A stretch of 64,000 bases of DNA from Schlesneria paludicola DSM 18645 (lineage in GTDB: Bacteria > Planctomycetota > Planctomycetia > Planctomycetales > Planctomycetaceae): the NCBI RefSeq assembly GCF_000255655.1, contig NZ_JH636435.1, positions 746,209 to 810,208 on the forward strand, read 5' to 3'. A program made the translations under genes and the position numbers. The notes below the pieces were generated by a model that was given only the letters and a program-made list of their open reading frames with translations, made no database searches and was not told the origin of the DNA. How positions within the stretch are numbered: the first letter of the stretch is position 1; every line of letters starts with the position of its first letter. Positions 1 through 8,927 of this stretch are shown here, in pieces.

Positions 1-528
1 AAAATCCACCAGTCGACCGCCGGCACGAAGCGCCATGCACACAGTTCTCCACCAGAACACCCCGCATGCGTCTCATCCGAGATCATGCGGCACGACAGAA
101 CAAGCCCCAAAACCGCCGTCACCAGCGCGCCGAAGCATATCAAAGTCGCCTCGACACGACAGTGTGACTGGACAAATTTCAAGAATGACATCGGCCCCGA
201 GAAGAGACACGAACGATCAACGACCGACCGCGCACGAAATCCGTGATCCGAACATCCACGGTCATCTTAGACCTAGGCCCAGACGACCCCAGTATGAGTT
301 TTCGGCATCCCGAACAAAAACACAATAGAACGGCCCGTTTCGTTCAGACGGATTCGTACCGAATCGGAAATTGAGTTCACGATCTCTTCACAATTGACGG
401 GAAGTACTGCATCCTTGGGTGTGATCGCCTTGAACAGGCCCCGGCCGCTCACCTGCGTTCGACACCAATCTGATCCGATCAGCCGCGATTCTGAATCACT
501 CAATTTGTTTCCGCGAGAGTTCCGCACG
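1..528. other. Gene-free left edge
   Basis: No convincing coding sequence, RNA gene or repeat is visible. Open frames here are short, arginine- and serine-rich in the way of out-of-frame translations, and lack ribosome-binding sites. The last part presumably carries the promoter of the sugar dehydrogenase gene that starts at 529. Confidence 0.5.
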
Positions 529-2877
529 ATGACTCGATCGTCCTTCGTCCATCAAATGAGACCGCGAGCCTACGGACTTCTTCTGGCATTCGCCGCCGTG
601 GCGTGTGCGACAGGAAAGGTGGAAGCGGACGACACAAACAAGGTGCCAAAGAACGGCCTCCTTTGGCCTGATGGACGCGTTCCAAAGCTGACGACCTCGC
701 GCGTCCTGGGTTCGCCCGAGCCGCCGTTGCCCTACACAAGTCGGCGGATGTATCCCCAATTGAAAATGAGCAACCCGGTGGCGGTGGCTCGCCAACCGGG
801 AAGCGATCGCATCCTGCTGATCACGTTAGAGGAAGGCGCCAAAGGATTCTCGACCATTCGGCGATTTGTCGATCATCCGGATGTCAAGGAAACAGAGGTT
901 CTGCTTCCTGCCGACGATCGCATCGCCTACGACATTGTCTTTCACCCTCAGTTTCAACAGAACGGCTTCCTGTTCGTCGGTCACAATCGTCCTCATGCAG
1001 CTGGCAAAGAGAAATACACCGTCATTTCACGGTTCAAAATGAACCCGCTGCCCCCGTACGAGTTTGATCCGAAGAGCGAAACCACCATCATCGAATGGCC
1101 CTCGGATGGACACAATGGCGCCGCGATGGCCTTCGGTCTCGATGGAATGTTCTACGTGACCTCGGGTGATGGAACATCAGACAGCGACACGAATCTTCGC
1201 GGCCAGGAAATGAGCCACCTAACCGCAAAGGCCCTGCGAATTGATATTGAGCATCCCGATCCGGGAAAGATGTACTCGGTTCCAGCCGACAATCCATTCA
1301 TCGGGAAGAGCGGCATCGCCCCCGAAACCTGGGCGTTTGGTCTACGCAATCCCTGGCGAATGACCGCCGATCGCGAGACTGGTCATATCTGGATCGGAAA
1401 CAATGGCCAGGACCTTTGGGAACAGGTTTACTTCCTGCGAAAGGGCGAGAACTATGGCTGGTCCGTTTACGAGGGCAGCCATCCATTCTATCTCAATCGC
1501 GAAATGGGCCCCGCACCACTCGCCCAGCCAACGTTTGAACATCACCACTCTGAAGCACGATCACTGACCGGCGGCGTTGTGTACTACGGGTCTCATTTGC
1601 CGGAACTGCGAGGGGCCTACATTTATGGTGATCACTCGACGGGTAAGATCTGGGCGGCAAAACATGATGGAAACAAAGTGCTCTGGCACAAGGAATTGTC
1701 CGACACGCCTTTTCATATCTCAGGCTTTGGAACCGATTCACACGACGAACTACTGATCTGCGACTATGTCGGCGACGATGCTGGAGCCCTATACACCCTG
1801 ATTCCAACCCCACCGCAGAAGGACGCCCCGCCATTTCCGCGTACGCTCAGCGAAAGCGGACTGTTTCGCTTGGTCAAAGGCCATGACGTCGAAGCCGCGC
1901 TCGTCCCCTACGAGGTCAATGCTCCGCTCTGGTCCGACGGGGCCGAAAAAGTCCGATACATGGCAATTCCCGGAGACTCGCCCAAGATCGAAATCGCTGG
2001 CAATCGCGGCTGGAAGTTCCCCGATGAAACGGTCCTGGTGAAATCGTTTTCGCTCGAGTTTAAGGAAGGCGACGCCACCTCCAAGCGCTGGATCGAAACG
2101 CGTTTCATGACGAAGCAGCAAAATGAATGGATTGGTTACTCATACCGCTGGAACGATGAACAAACCGACGCAACCCTCGTCAGGCAAGAAGGATTGGATG
2201 TCGACTTCACAATTCAGACAATAGAGGGGCCCCGACAGCAAGTCTGGCACTATCCAAGCCGCACGGAATGCATGGTTTGCCACAGTCGCGCCGCGGGTTT
2301 CGTGCTGGGACTCAGCACGGGCCAGATGAATCGTGGACACAGCGTTTCGCTGACGACGACAATCGCCCCTAAGAGCAGCGCCGATCCAGGTGACTGCCAG
2401 CCCAAAACACCACCTGCCAAACAACTGCAACCTGAGAATCAATTGACCATGCTTGAGCGATTCGGCTGGCTCAAACTCGAAAAAAAGCCTGACGAGATGG
2501 AACGTCTCGTCAATCCCTACGACTCGACGGCCGATCTGACGCTCCGCGCGAAATCCTATTTGCATGCAAACTGTGCGATCTGCCATGTCGATGCCGGAGG
2601 AGGGAACGCTCAGATTCAGCTCGAGTTTTCTACCCCGCTCGACAAGATGCGCATGGTCGATGCGATTCCGGTCCACGACAAATTCGGCCTCGCCGATGCA
2701 CGTGTCGTCGCGCCAGGACACCCCGATCGATCCGTGCTGCTGTACCGTGTCGCACGACGTGGCCGCGGACAGATGCCGCAACTGGCAACGTCGCTGATCG
2801 ACCAGCCTGCCATCGATCTGTTGACCGAGTGGATCAAGCAACTGCCTTCACCAAACAAAACAGGCACCGGTCAGTAG
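529..2877 (+). CDS. PQQ-type sugar dehydrogenase with C-terminal haem-c domain
   Basis: A 782-residue exported protein. The start ATG at 529 is chosen because it opens a signal peptide (hydrophobic stretch AYGLLLAFAAVACAT near residues 14-27); an in-frame TTG at 394 would add an implausible leader. Residues about 60-430 form a glucose/sorbosone dehydrogenase-type beta-propeller, with stretches such as AFGLRNPWRM and GENYGWSVYEG that are typical of soluble PQQ sugar dehydrogenases. Residues about 445-780 form a second domain of the kind found in planctomycete and Shewanella dihaem proteins, with two CxxCH motifs, CMVCH at about residue 581 and CAICH at about 682. The likely role is periplasmic oxidation of a sugar or alcohol with electrons passed internally to haem c. 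The substrate is not predictable. A hairpin overlaps the stop codon, and the next gene is convergent. Confidence 0.85.
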   Translation: MTRSSFVHQMRPRAYGLLLAFAAVACATGKVEADDTNKVPKNGLLWPDGRVPKLTTSRVLGSPEPPLPYTSRRMYPQLKMSNPVAVARQPGSDRILLITLEEGAKGFSTIRRFVDHPDVKETEVLLPADDRIAYDIVFHPQFQQNGFLFVGHNRPHAAGKEKYTVISRFKMNPLPPYEFDPKSETTIIEWPSDGHNGAAMAFGLDGMFYVTSGDGTSDSDTNLRGQEMSHLTAKALRIDIEHPDPGKMYSVPADNPFIGKSGIAPETWAFGLRNPWRMTADRETGHIWIGNNGQDLWEQVYFLRKGENYGWSVYEGSHPFYLNREMGPAPLAQPTFEHHHSEARSLTGGVVYYGSHLPELRGAYIYGDHSTGKIWAAKHDGNKVLWHKELSDTPFHISGFGTDSHDELLICDYVGDDAGALYTLIPTPPQKDAPPFPRTLSESGLFRLVKGHDVEAALVPYEVNAPLWSDGAEKVRYMAIPGDSPKIEIAGNRGWKFPDETVLVKSFSLEFKEGDATSKRWIETRFMTKQQNEWIGYSYRWNDEQTDATLVRQEGLDVDFTIQTIEGPRQQVWHYPSRTECMVCHSRAAGFVLGLSTGQMNRGHSVSLTTTIAPKSSADPGDCQPKTPPAKQLQPENQLTMLERFGWLKLEKKPDEMERLVNPYDSTADLTLRAKSYLHANCAICHVDAGGGNAQIQLEFSTPLDKMRMVDAIPVHDKFGLADARVVAPGHPDRSVLLYRVARRGRGQMPQLATSLIDQPAIDLLTEWIKQLPSPNKTGTGQ

Positions 2878-2888
2878 GCACCGGTGCC
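2863..2888. terminator. Hairpin spanning the stop codon of the sugar dehydrogenase
   Basis: A nine-base inverted repeat, GGCACCGGT at 2863-2871 and ACCGGTGCC at 2880-2888, has an eight-base loop that contains the TAG stop. No T-run follows on either strand, so it may only be a 3'-end stabiliser between two convergent genes. Confidence 0.35.
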
Positions 2889-2920
2889 AATGTGAACTTC
2901 ACAATGTCGCCATCAAAAGC

Positions 2921-4435
2921 TTAACGGGCCGCAACCGTACCGTACTTTGGCAAGACCTCAAACTTCTTCTGCATCACGTGACGTCCGGCGGTCTCGATGA
3001 TCATCGAATATTCGCCTGGCCGCATCGTTTCGCTGATCGGGAAGGTGATGTTCACCCGAAACATTTCGCGCGTGGCAATTGCCGGAATTCGTTCGATCAG
3101 ACGGTTTTCGCTGTCACGGATCTTGCATTCAACCGACATGTCGGGATGTGGCGGAGCCAGATTGCACTGCGCAATCATCTTCTCGCCCTGACGAAACTTC
3201 GTTCGCCGATCGGCAAGCAAATCGCTGATGAGGAACGTTCCCATATCGACAGAGAAGAATTTGTCGATATCTCGTTGTGGAGCCGCAGGAGCCAGCATCA
3301 ATTCAGCTCGTTCAGGATCAAGTGCGGTCAATTGATAGCGGCCTTCTGGGCGTCGTTCACCATAAAGATCGATGTATCGTTCCAGTTGCAACCCGATCAG
3401 CGCGACCACGGGAACAGCCACGGCGAAGCCCCAGCGTGATTTGGCGGCCCATTCGGGGTGCTGACCCCACTGTTGACGCCAGACGGCCAGTTGCTGTTGA
3501 AAGGCCTTCAGCCAGGCATTTTGCCGAACTTTACGCCGCATCCAGGCACATGACTGACTCATGTCCTCGTCGTCGAAGAAGGCAAAATACGTGCAATAAC
3601 AGACCATTGGAAACATCAACAAACCGAGAGTCAGGGCCGTCATGAAATGAAACGAAATTCCGATCGGCAATATGATATTTCGCCACGACGACTTCCAAGA
3701 ACAGAAAATGAACGTGATTTCCCAGACAACCGTCACGAATCCCGCCGTCACCAGCAAGATCGGGTAGAGACTAAGCAGTTCACCCAGGGGGTGTTTGTAG
3801 TTCAGATGCGTTAGCATCCAATATTGCAATTGATCACCAGTGAAGAAGGATGGCGTGTGAATCTTGGTCATCCCCGCGCCGAAGTACACCCAGGCGATAT
3901 GCAACTGAATCAAGCGACGCGGCCAGGCGGCCGATTTTGGCAATTCGACGCGCGGCTTGGTCGGATCGAGGTTTCGCTTCTGACTGGCCAACCAGGCGTC
4001 GACCGACCAGATCGCTCCGCACTGCGACATCGACAGAATCAGTAATACGTGCGAACTGATCGCCGTGTACTTTGTCATTGTGCTGACGCAGTCGAGCATG
4101 CAAAAGTAGGTGAGTAGTACGCACGAGATGAACGCTGAAATCCGCGTGCACCATCCTACGCACAAGCTGAGCATCGCAAAAATCATTGTGGTGTAGAGGG
4201 CCGCGACCATATTCCCCGAAAGCTCGGGAAGCAGGTCGATGTAGCCATATCCCACTGACAGTTGGCCGGTCGCCCCGTCTGCGGAGTACAGTTCTCGGCA
4301 GACGACCCAGCGAGGCAGTACCAGCCCCATCAGCACGAGCGGCAAGCAGATTCGGCAGAGCGCCAAACCATAGGGAACCTCTTCCGCGTAGAAGAAGCGA
4401 TGCACACGGACAGCGAAAGACTCTTTTTGTAACAT
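2921..4435 (-). CDS. HTTM-domain membrane protein (vitamin K carboxylase-like)
   Basis: A 504-residue integral membrane protein with several hydrophobic helices in its first 300 residues and a soluble C-terminal portion (about 390-500) rich in beta-type sequence. The N-terminal pattern, an amphipathic start (KESFAVRVHRFFYAEEVP), repeated helices and conserved segments such as LIQLHIAWVYFGAGMTKI, matches the HTTM family, the bacterial relatives of vitamin K-dependent gamma-glutamyl carboxylase. Bacterial members mostly have no established reaction. ATG at 4435 is preceded by GGAG ten bases upstream. It lies 74 bases downstream of the gene at 4510-5118 on the same strand, so the two are probably co-transcribed and may form one membrane system. 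Confidence 0.75.
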   Translation of the reverse strand: MLQKESFAVRVHRFFYAEEVPYGLALCRICLPLVLMGLVLPRWVVCRELYSADGATGQLSVGYGYIDLLPELSGNMVAALYTTMIFAMLSLCVGWCTRISAFISCVLLTYFCMLDCVSTMTKYTAISSHVLLILSMSQCGAIWSVDAWLASQKRNLDPTKPRVELPKSAAWPRRLIQLHIAWVYFGAGMTKIHTPSFFTGDQLQYWMLTHLNYKHPLGELLSLYPILLVTAGFVTVVWEITFIFCSWKSSWRNIILPIGISFHFMTALTLGLLMFPMVCYCTYFAFFDDEDMSQSCAWMRRKVRQNAWLKAFQQQLAVWRQQWGQHPEWAAKSRWGFAVAVPVVALIGLQLERYIDLYGERRPEGRYQLTALDPERAELMLAPAAPQRDIDKFFSVDMGTFLISDLLADRRTKFRQGEKMIAQCNLAPPHPDMSVECKIRDSENRLIERIPAIATREMFRVNITFPISETMRPGEYSMIIETAGRHVMQKKFEVLPKYGTVAAR

Positions 4436-4509
4436 CGAACCGTATCTCCATCTGGCGCGAGGCCGAATTCAGTCAGATGATTCCGGCAGGGAAGGGCAAC
4501 GCACGAACG

Positions 4510-5118
4510 TTATTCGGGGGCATGAACCCGGTGAGCCGGGTTGTAGATGTAGTGCTCTTTCCCCACGTGCATTTCCGCGACCAACTGCGGGTTCGAAGCA
4601 ATGCTGTTGTTGTGCAGATAGGCCAAATAATCCGGCACCGCACTCAGGATTCGCCCTTCATCGTCCATTTCGGCACGCTGCCAGAAGTAGCTCATCCGGT
4701 CCTTGGGCTCGTCGAAACGCATCGCCCAAATTCGATCGGAAAGATTGTATTTCTTCTGCCAGACTTCTTCGACGATCACAATGCGATGAATCGGCTCATG
4801 CTCGGTACGTCTGAGGGCGTTCAGGGCCATCTTGTGATGCGAATTCCCCAAGACGTCGTAATGCAGACGATCGAGATCGCCATAAGGCATGAACCGCGTC
4901 CAGGGACCAGGTGCCAATTCGTAATAGGTTCCGCTTTCGCCCTGGCCAATGACGTGGTAGCGGATTTCGTGGGCCGACCAGCCGCAGAACATGTCCCAGA
5001 TCAGGTAGTACATCGCCGGATGCGATGCATTTCCGAATTTTAACGTCTGACTGACGATTCCCACGGACATCGCCGACAGATAGAGGGCGATAACGAGGTG
5101 TGAGCCCCAACGCTTCAT
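4510..5118 (-). CDS. Membrane-anchored protein of unknown function, partner of HTTM gene
   Basis: A 202-residue protein with one N-terminal hydrophobic segment (about residues 6-25, VIALYLSAMSVGIVSQTL), then a soluble region rich in Trp, Tyr, His and Met. I do not recognise a family. ATG at 5118 is preferred over an upstream TTG at 5142 because AAGGAAGG sits six bases before it. Gene order and the short gap to the HTTM gene downstream suggest that both act in the same membrane process. Confidence 0.65.
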   Translation of the reverse strand: MKRWGSHLVIALYLSAMSVGIVSQTLKFGNASHPAMYYLIWDMFCGWSAHEIRYHVIGQGESGTYYELAPGPWTRFMPYGDLDRLHYDVLGNSHHKMALNALRRTEHEPIHRIVIVEEVWQKKYNLSDRIWAMRFDEPKDRMSYFWQRAEMDDEGRILSAVPDYLAYLHNNSIASNPQLVAEMHVGKEHYIYNPAHRVHAPE

Positions 5119-5490
5119 GATGTTCCTTCCTTGGAACCGCAACGAATTGTGGTGATTTTGGGACGAAGCCCGCCGTCCCTGGCGGTAACTGCCGATAGGA
5201 TGAGCGGAAGCTTATTCATCCCCTGGGTATGGTCAAGACCAAGGTCCAAAGATCAGACGAGGCATCAAAGCCTATTGTGGAAATACGAAACGACTTGGAA
5301 TCAGCCGCATGACAGCATCAGTTGTCATATTTCTCACGGCATTTGTCGTTCTTCATTCAGAGAAATTCGCCCGGCATTCTTGTTCGCAACCGGCAATCGG
5401 CGATAATGCGCTGACCGTGCCAATTCGAGGCGGGACGCCTCCCCTCAAGGGCAAGGCTGCCCAAACCCACTTTTCCGAGGATACACTGCC
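5119..5490. other. Divergent intergenic region
   Basis: No gene is supported. The region separates the minus-strand HTTM pair from the plus-strand cupredoxin-like gene and must hold both promoters. A small GC hairpin, GAGGCG-GGA-CGCCTC at 5427-5441, lies about 50 bases upstream of the latter start. It could be a leader structure or chance. Confidence 0.45.
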
Positions 5491-6258
5491 ATGACAAAGC
5501 TGTTTTCCAGGGCCCTCGCTGCCGCCATCGTCGCCGCAGCAGTGACTTTTGCTCCTTCTGCCGACGCGCAGTGGGGTAACCTCAAGGGCCAGATTCTGCT
5601 GGATGGCGATATTCCCAAGATCGCACCGCTGGTCGCCCAGGGCGATGTTGCGGCAAAAGACTCGGCCGTTTGTGCAGCGCAGATCGTTCCCGACGAAAAG
5701 CTGGTCGTTGACCCTGAAACGAAGGGAATCGCAAATATCGTCGTCTACCTGGCGAAAAAACCTGCGAAGGTGCATCCAGACCTCGCCGCGAGCAAGGACA
5801 AGGAAATTCTGTTTGACCAAAAGGGGTGCCGATTCCTGCCGCACGTGATGATCGTCCGTACCGATCAAAGTGTACGCGTGAAATCGGACGATGCGGTCGC
5901 TCACAACACGCACACCAATCCGATCAAGAACACACCCGCCAATTTCATCGTCACCCCCAACGACCGAGTCGGTGTCGCCATCAAGCCGATGAACCTGGTC
6001 GAACGAACTCCAACCAAGATCAGTTGCGACATCCACCCATGGATGGTTGCTTACTGGATGATCATTGACCACCCTTACGCCGCCGTCACCGACGAAAAGG
6101 GAAATTTCGAGATCCCCAATTTGCCTGTTGGCCAACATGAATTCATGGTTTGGCAAGAATCGTCGGGCTGGCTCGACAAAAAATACGCCGTCACGATCAA
6201 GGCGGGCGACAACCAGGAAAAGCCGCTCAAGTATAAAGCCGCTCAAATCCTGAAGTAG
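5491..6258 (+). CDS. Secreted cupredoxin-like protein with regulatory-like beta domain
   Basis: A 255-residue exported protein. Its signal peptide (residues 1-27) ends at an AxA-type site (SADAQ). The middle section carries a plastocyanin-like metal signature: a histidine cluster HNTHTNP followed about 43 residues on by CDIHPWM, which supplies Cys, His and Met spaced as in type-1 copper sites. The C-terminal ~60 residues resemble a carboxypeptidase regulatory-like beta-sandwich (AAVTDEKGNFEIPNLPVG). The family resembles methylamine-utilisation-type secreted proteins common in Planctomycetes. It could carry electrons in the periplasm, but no partner dehydrogenase is adjacent. GAGG precedes ATG at 5491 by ten bases, and a strong hairpin follows the stop. 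Confidence 0.75.
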   Translation: MTKLFSRALAAAIVAAAVTFAPSADAQWGNLKGQILLDGDIPKIAPLVAQGDVAAKDSAVCAAQIVPDEKLVVDPETKGIANIVVYLAKKPAKVHPDLAASKDKEILFDQKGCRFLPHVMIVRTDQSVRVKSDDAVAHNTHTNPIKNTPANFIVTPNDRVGVAIKPMNLVERTPTKISCDIHPWMVAYWMIIDHPYAAVTDEKGNFEIPNLPVGQHEFMVWQESSGWLDKKYAVTIKAGDNQEKPLKYKAAQILK

Positions 6259-6273
6259 ACGTAAGAATTCGCG

Positions 6274-6305
6274 ACCATGCCCGGCACGGTATTGCCGGGC
6301 ATGGT
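6274..6305 (+). terminator. Intrinsic terminator-like hairpin after the cupredoxin gene
   Basis: A perfect 13-bp inverted repeat, ACCATGCCCGGCA at 6274-6286 and TGCCGGGCATGGT at 6293-6305, has a six-base loop and is followed by CATTCTTT. It starts 16 bases after the stop codon at 6258. Confidence 0.7.
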
Positions 6306-6540
6306 CATTCTTTGCCTGAGTCATCATCGGACTTGAAAAGAAAAAGACACTTCCGGTCAGTGGGCTCTGGCTCATTCGCCCAGGTCAACCGGATTGAGAA
6401 AGTCGCGCGATCCTCTGTGATTCATCGACGGCCGCGGGTTGTTGATCGAGGATCAGCAGCCTAAAATCGCGACACGAGCGGCCCGTTGTCGTCGTCATGT
6501 CGTGTTGGCATTCGTTTATTGATCGCTGGAAAGTTGTTTC

Positions 6541-7332
6541 ATGCTCCAACGCCGCGAAGTGTTCCCCAATGTGATCGAGATGAATTATCAGTTCCGGCAG
6601 CGGCTGGGATGTTCCGTCTACCTCGTTCACGATGCGGGTGAGTGGCTGCTGATTGACATCGGCTTCGAAGATGTCGTCGAAGAAATCATTGACATGATCC
6701 GTCAGATGGATTTTTCGCTCGCGAACTGCAAGTACTTGATTGCAACGCACGCCGACGTCGACCACATCCAAGGGATGAAGCGTTTGAAAGAGCTGTTGCC
6801 CAGCGCCACCACACTGGGCCACCCGGAATGTCAGCAACTGCTCGCCGCTGGTGACCGGATCGTGACGTATGCCGAAATCGCGGCACAAGGGATTTCCATC
6901 GATCTTCCGATCATCAAAATTGAGGAAACGATCAACGAAGGTGACAAGATCAAGCTGGGAAACTTGTCCCTTGATGTCTGGAACACTCCCGGCCACACAC
7001 CAAGTCAGTTGTCATTTCGGTTAGGTGACCTGTTGTTCTCTGGCGACAACATCTATCGCGATGGCGGCGTCGGAAACATTGACGCCCATCATGGATCGGA
7101 CATTCCTGCGTTCATTCAATCGCTCGAACGGATCCGCGACTCGGATGTGAAATGGTTGCTACCCAGCCATGGCCCGATCTTCCGCAAAAACAACGCGCTT
7201 CTGCAGAAGACCATCGATCGCCTGACTGAATATCAACATATGGCAGACTTCGGCACCTGTGCCGTTGACTGGCCGCTGCTGGACGAATGGGAAGCGGAAC
7301 TCGTCCGCGGATTCGATCCGGACAAAGCGTGA
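6541..7332 (+). CDS. MBL-fold metallo-hydrolase
   Basis: A 263-residue cytoplasmic protein with the metallo-beta-lactamase fold. The metal-binding motif [10 protein letters not shown] (HxDxDH form) is at about residues 77-86. The second metal histidine is in the segment [11 protein letters not shown] at about 146-156, the bridging aspartate in FSGDNIY near 168, and the last histidine in LPSHGPI near 206. All metal ligands are present, so it should be an active binuclear hydrolase of the glyoxalase II/RNase Z-like superfamily. The substrate cannot be told from the sequence. The ATG at 6541 has only a weak upstream GGA. The gene converges on nadC, with 21 bases between the stops. Confidence 0.8.
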   Translation: MLQRREVFPNVIEMNYQFRQRLGCSVYLVHDAGEWLLIDIGFEDVVEEIIDMIRQMDFSLANCKYLIATHADVDHIQGMKRLKELLPSATTLGHPECQQLLAAGDRIVTYAEIAAQGISIDLPIIKIEETINEGDKIKLGNLSLDVWNTPGHTPSQLSFRLGDLLFSGDNIYRDGGVGNIDAHHGSDIPAFIQSLERIRDSDVKWLLPSHGPIFRKNNALLQKTIDRLTEYQHMADFGTCAVDWPLLDEWEAELVRGFDPDKA

Positions 7333-7353
7333 CCGGTCCCTGACGTCCGAGAT

Positions 7354-8247
7354 CTACGTTGCGGTCGACGAGGACCAGTCAAAAGCAAGATCAAGAGCGG
7401 GTGCCGAGTGCGTGAGCGCGCCAACACTGATGCGTTCCACGCCGGTCCGGGCCAAGCCGCTCACCGTCTCGAGTGTGATACCGCCTGACGCTTCAAGCTG
7501 GACCTTGGGGGCCAGTCGATTGCGAATCGAGACGGCCTGGCGCAGGGTGTCGGCGTTCATGTTGTCCAACAGCACGATATCAGGAGCCCCGCCCAAGGCG
7601 TCTTCAAGCTGCTGCAGCGTATCGACCTCAACTTCAATCCCAACCTTTCCCGCCACACTCGCGCGGGCCACCCGTACCGCCTCGGCAATGCTGGCGGATT
7701 CAGTCCAGGCCGCCAGATGGTTGTCTTTAATCAAGATACCGTCATAAAGCCCCATGCGGTGGTTGGTACCGCCGCCGCAGCGAACGGCATACTTCTCGAG
7801 AAGTCGCCAACCAGGCAGTGTCTTTCGGGTGTCCAACACTTTGGCCCTGGTCCCCGCGACAGCGTCAACGAATCGACGCGTGATGGTCGCAATCCCGCTC
7901 AGATGCGTCATGAAATTCAGCATCGTTCGCTCGCCAATCAAGAGCGAGCTTAACGGCCCTGAGACATCGGCAATCACCGTTCCCGGAGCAACTGTCTCGC
8001 CGTCAGCTCGTTTCGCCCCCCAACGGACCGTTGGGTCAAGCTTCTCGAACACCATGCGGCCGATCGGCGATCCGGCCAGAACGCCATCGCGACGGGCGAC
8101 GACTTGCACCGTCGCCGTCTGATCTGGACGAATGAGCGCCGCACAGGTCAAATCGCCTGCGATCGACAGATCTTCAGCCAAAGCCAAATCGACAAGTTTC
8201 GCAGCGGCCATCTGTTCGTTCTGGCCGAATGTCTGTTCGATTATCAA
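7354..8247 (-). CDS. nadC: Nicotinate-nucleotide pyrophosphorylase (carboxylating)
   Basis: A 297-residue enzyme of NAD de novo synthesis. It converts quinolinate and PRPP to nicotinate mononucleotide, CO2 and pyrophosphate. The family signature is intact at about residues 139-177: DTRKTLPGWR, LEKYAVRCGGGTNHR, and ILIKDNH, which hold the phosphoribosyl- and quinolinate-binding Arg, His and Lys residues. The C-terminal barrel contains VEVDTLQQLEDAL and LLDNMN. The start is a TTG at 8247 with AGGAAAG eight bases upstream; an in-frame ATG at 8211 is an alternative. It lies 45 bases downstream of the DUF5658 gene and is probably co-transcribed with it. No nadA or nadB is in the window. Confidence 0.93.
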   Translation of the reverse strand: MIIEQTFGQNEQMAAAKLVDLALAEDLSIAGDLTCAALIRPDQTATVQVVARRDGVLAGSPIGRMVFEKLDPTVRWGAKRADGETVAPGTVIADVSGPLSSLLIGERTMLNFMTHLSGIATITRRFVDAVAGTRAKVLDTRKTLPGWRLLEKYAVRCGGGTNHRMGLYDGILIKDNHLAAWTESASIAEAVRVARASVAGKVGIEVEVDTLQQLEDALGGAPDIVLLDNMNADTLRQAVSIRNRLAPKVQLEASGGITLETVSGLARTGVERISVGALTHSAPALDLAFDWSSSTAT

Positions 8248-8292
8248 TTACGAGACTTTCCTGAAATGAATTGCAACGCAGCCTAAGCATCA

Positions 8293-8784
8293 TCACGAGT
8301 CTATGCCGTCCAACAGCCAGACGGCCAATTCACAAACCTGTTCCTTTGATCGACCAGCCCATGGCATCCCCTTCAGCGCGACATCGACTTCGACGTGACT
8401 GAAATGAAGCCAGACACTGTAAATGACGACAAACACGATGATCACGGTTCCAATCGACAAAACACGTCGGGCCAGCACCGGATCGCGATACGCCACAACC
8501 TGAACGATCACACTCACCAGCAAGGTCATCGCAGCTTTGAAGCCAGCCATGCCGGTCACGCCCCAATGATCCAGGAAGTACCCCGCGAAGGGATTGGATT
8601 CGACAAACTGGATATCGCCGCGCCACAACAAATGCAGCGTCATCGTTACATCGAGCCCGCTCACGATCCACAAAATCAGCGTCTCTTGTGGAAACCATAA
8701 CAGTCCCGCCCAAGGCCGAAGACCTTTGTGGGAGGTCATGAATTCGGAATCGGAACTCGTCACGTCGAAACACTCCTCACCCAC
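8293..8784 (-). CDS. DUF5658-like small membrane protein
   Basis: A 163-residue membrane protein with about four hydrophobic segments. Residues about 35-60 contain an acidic NPFAGYFL-type motif after a first helix (ETLILWIVSGLDVTMTLHLL), as in DUF5658 proteins of unknown function. The start is uncertain. GTG at 8784 gives 163 residues; ATG at 8739 would give 148, losing only a hydrophilic lead-in. It is probably the first gene of a two-gene unit with nadC, although no functional link is known. Confidence 0.65.
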   Translation of the reverse strand: MGEECFDVTSSDSEFMTSHKGLRPWAGLLWFPQETLILWIVSGLDVTMTLHLLWRGDIQFVESNPFAGYFLDHWGVTGMAGFKAAMTLLVSVIVQVVAYRDPVLARRVLSIGTVIIVFVVIYSVWLHFSHVEVDVALKGMPWAGRSKEQVCELAVWLLDGIDS

Positions 8785-8927
8785 CCCGCCAGACGCCTCT
8801 TGGTCGGCATTGATATGTGCGGATCATCGTACTCGAAAGCGTTGCGCGAGGTCCATTTTCCATCATCAATTGTCAGAGACAACTGCGTCAACCCAGGTTC
8901 GCGCGGTCAATTCTACGGAGGCTTCGC

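Noticed and set aside
5427-5441. Small GC hairpin upstream of the cupredoxin gene as a riboswitch or operator
   Set aside because: Only six base pairs with a three-base loop; this occurs by chance at this GC content.
5353-6375. 340-codon minus-strand open frame
   Set aside because: It is antisense to the cupredoxin-like gene, which has a signal peptide, metal motif and terminator.
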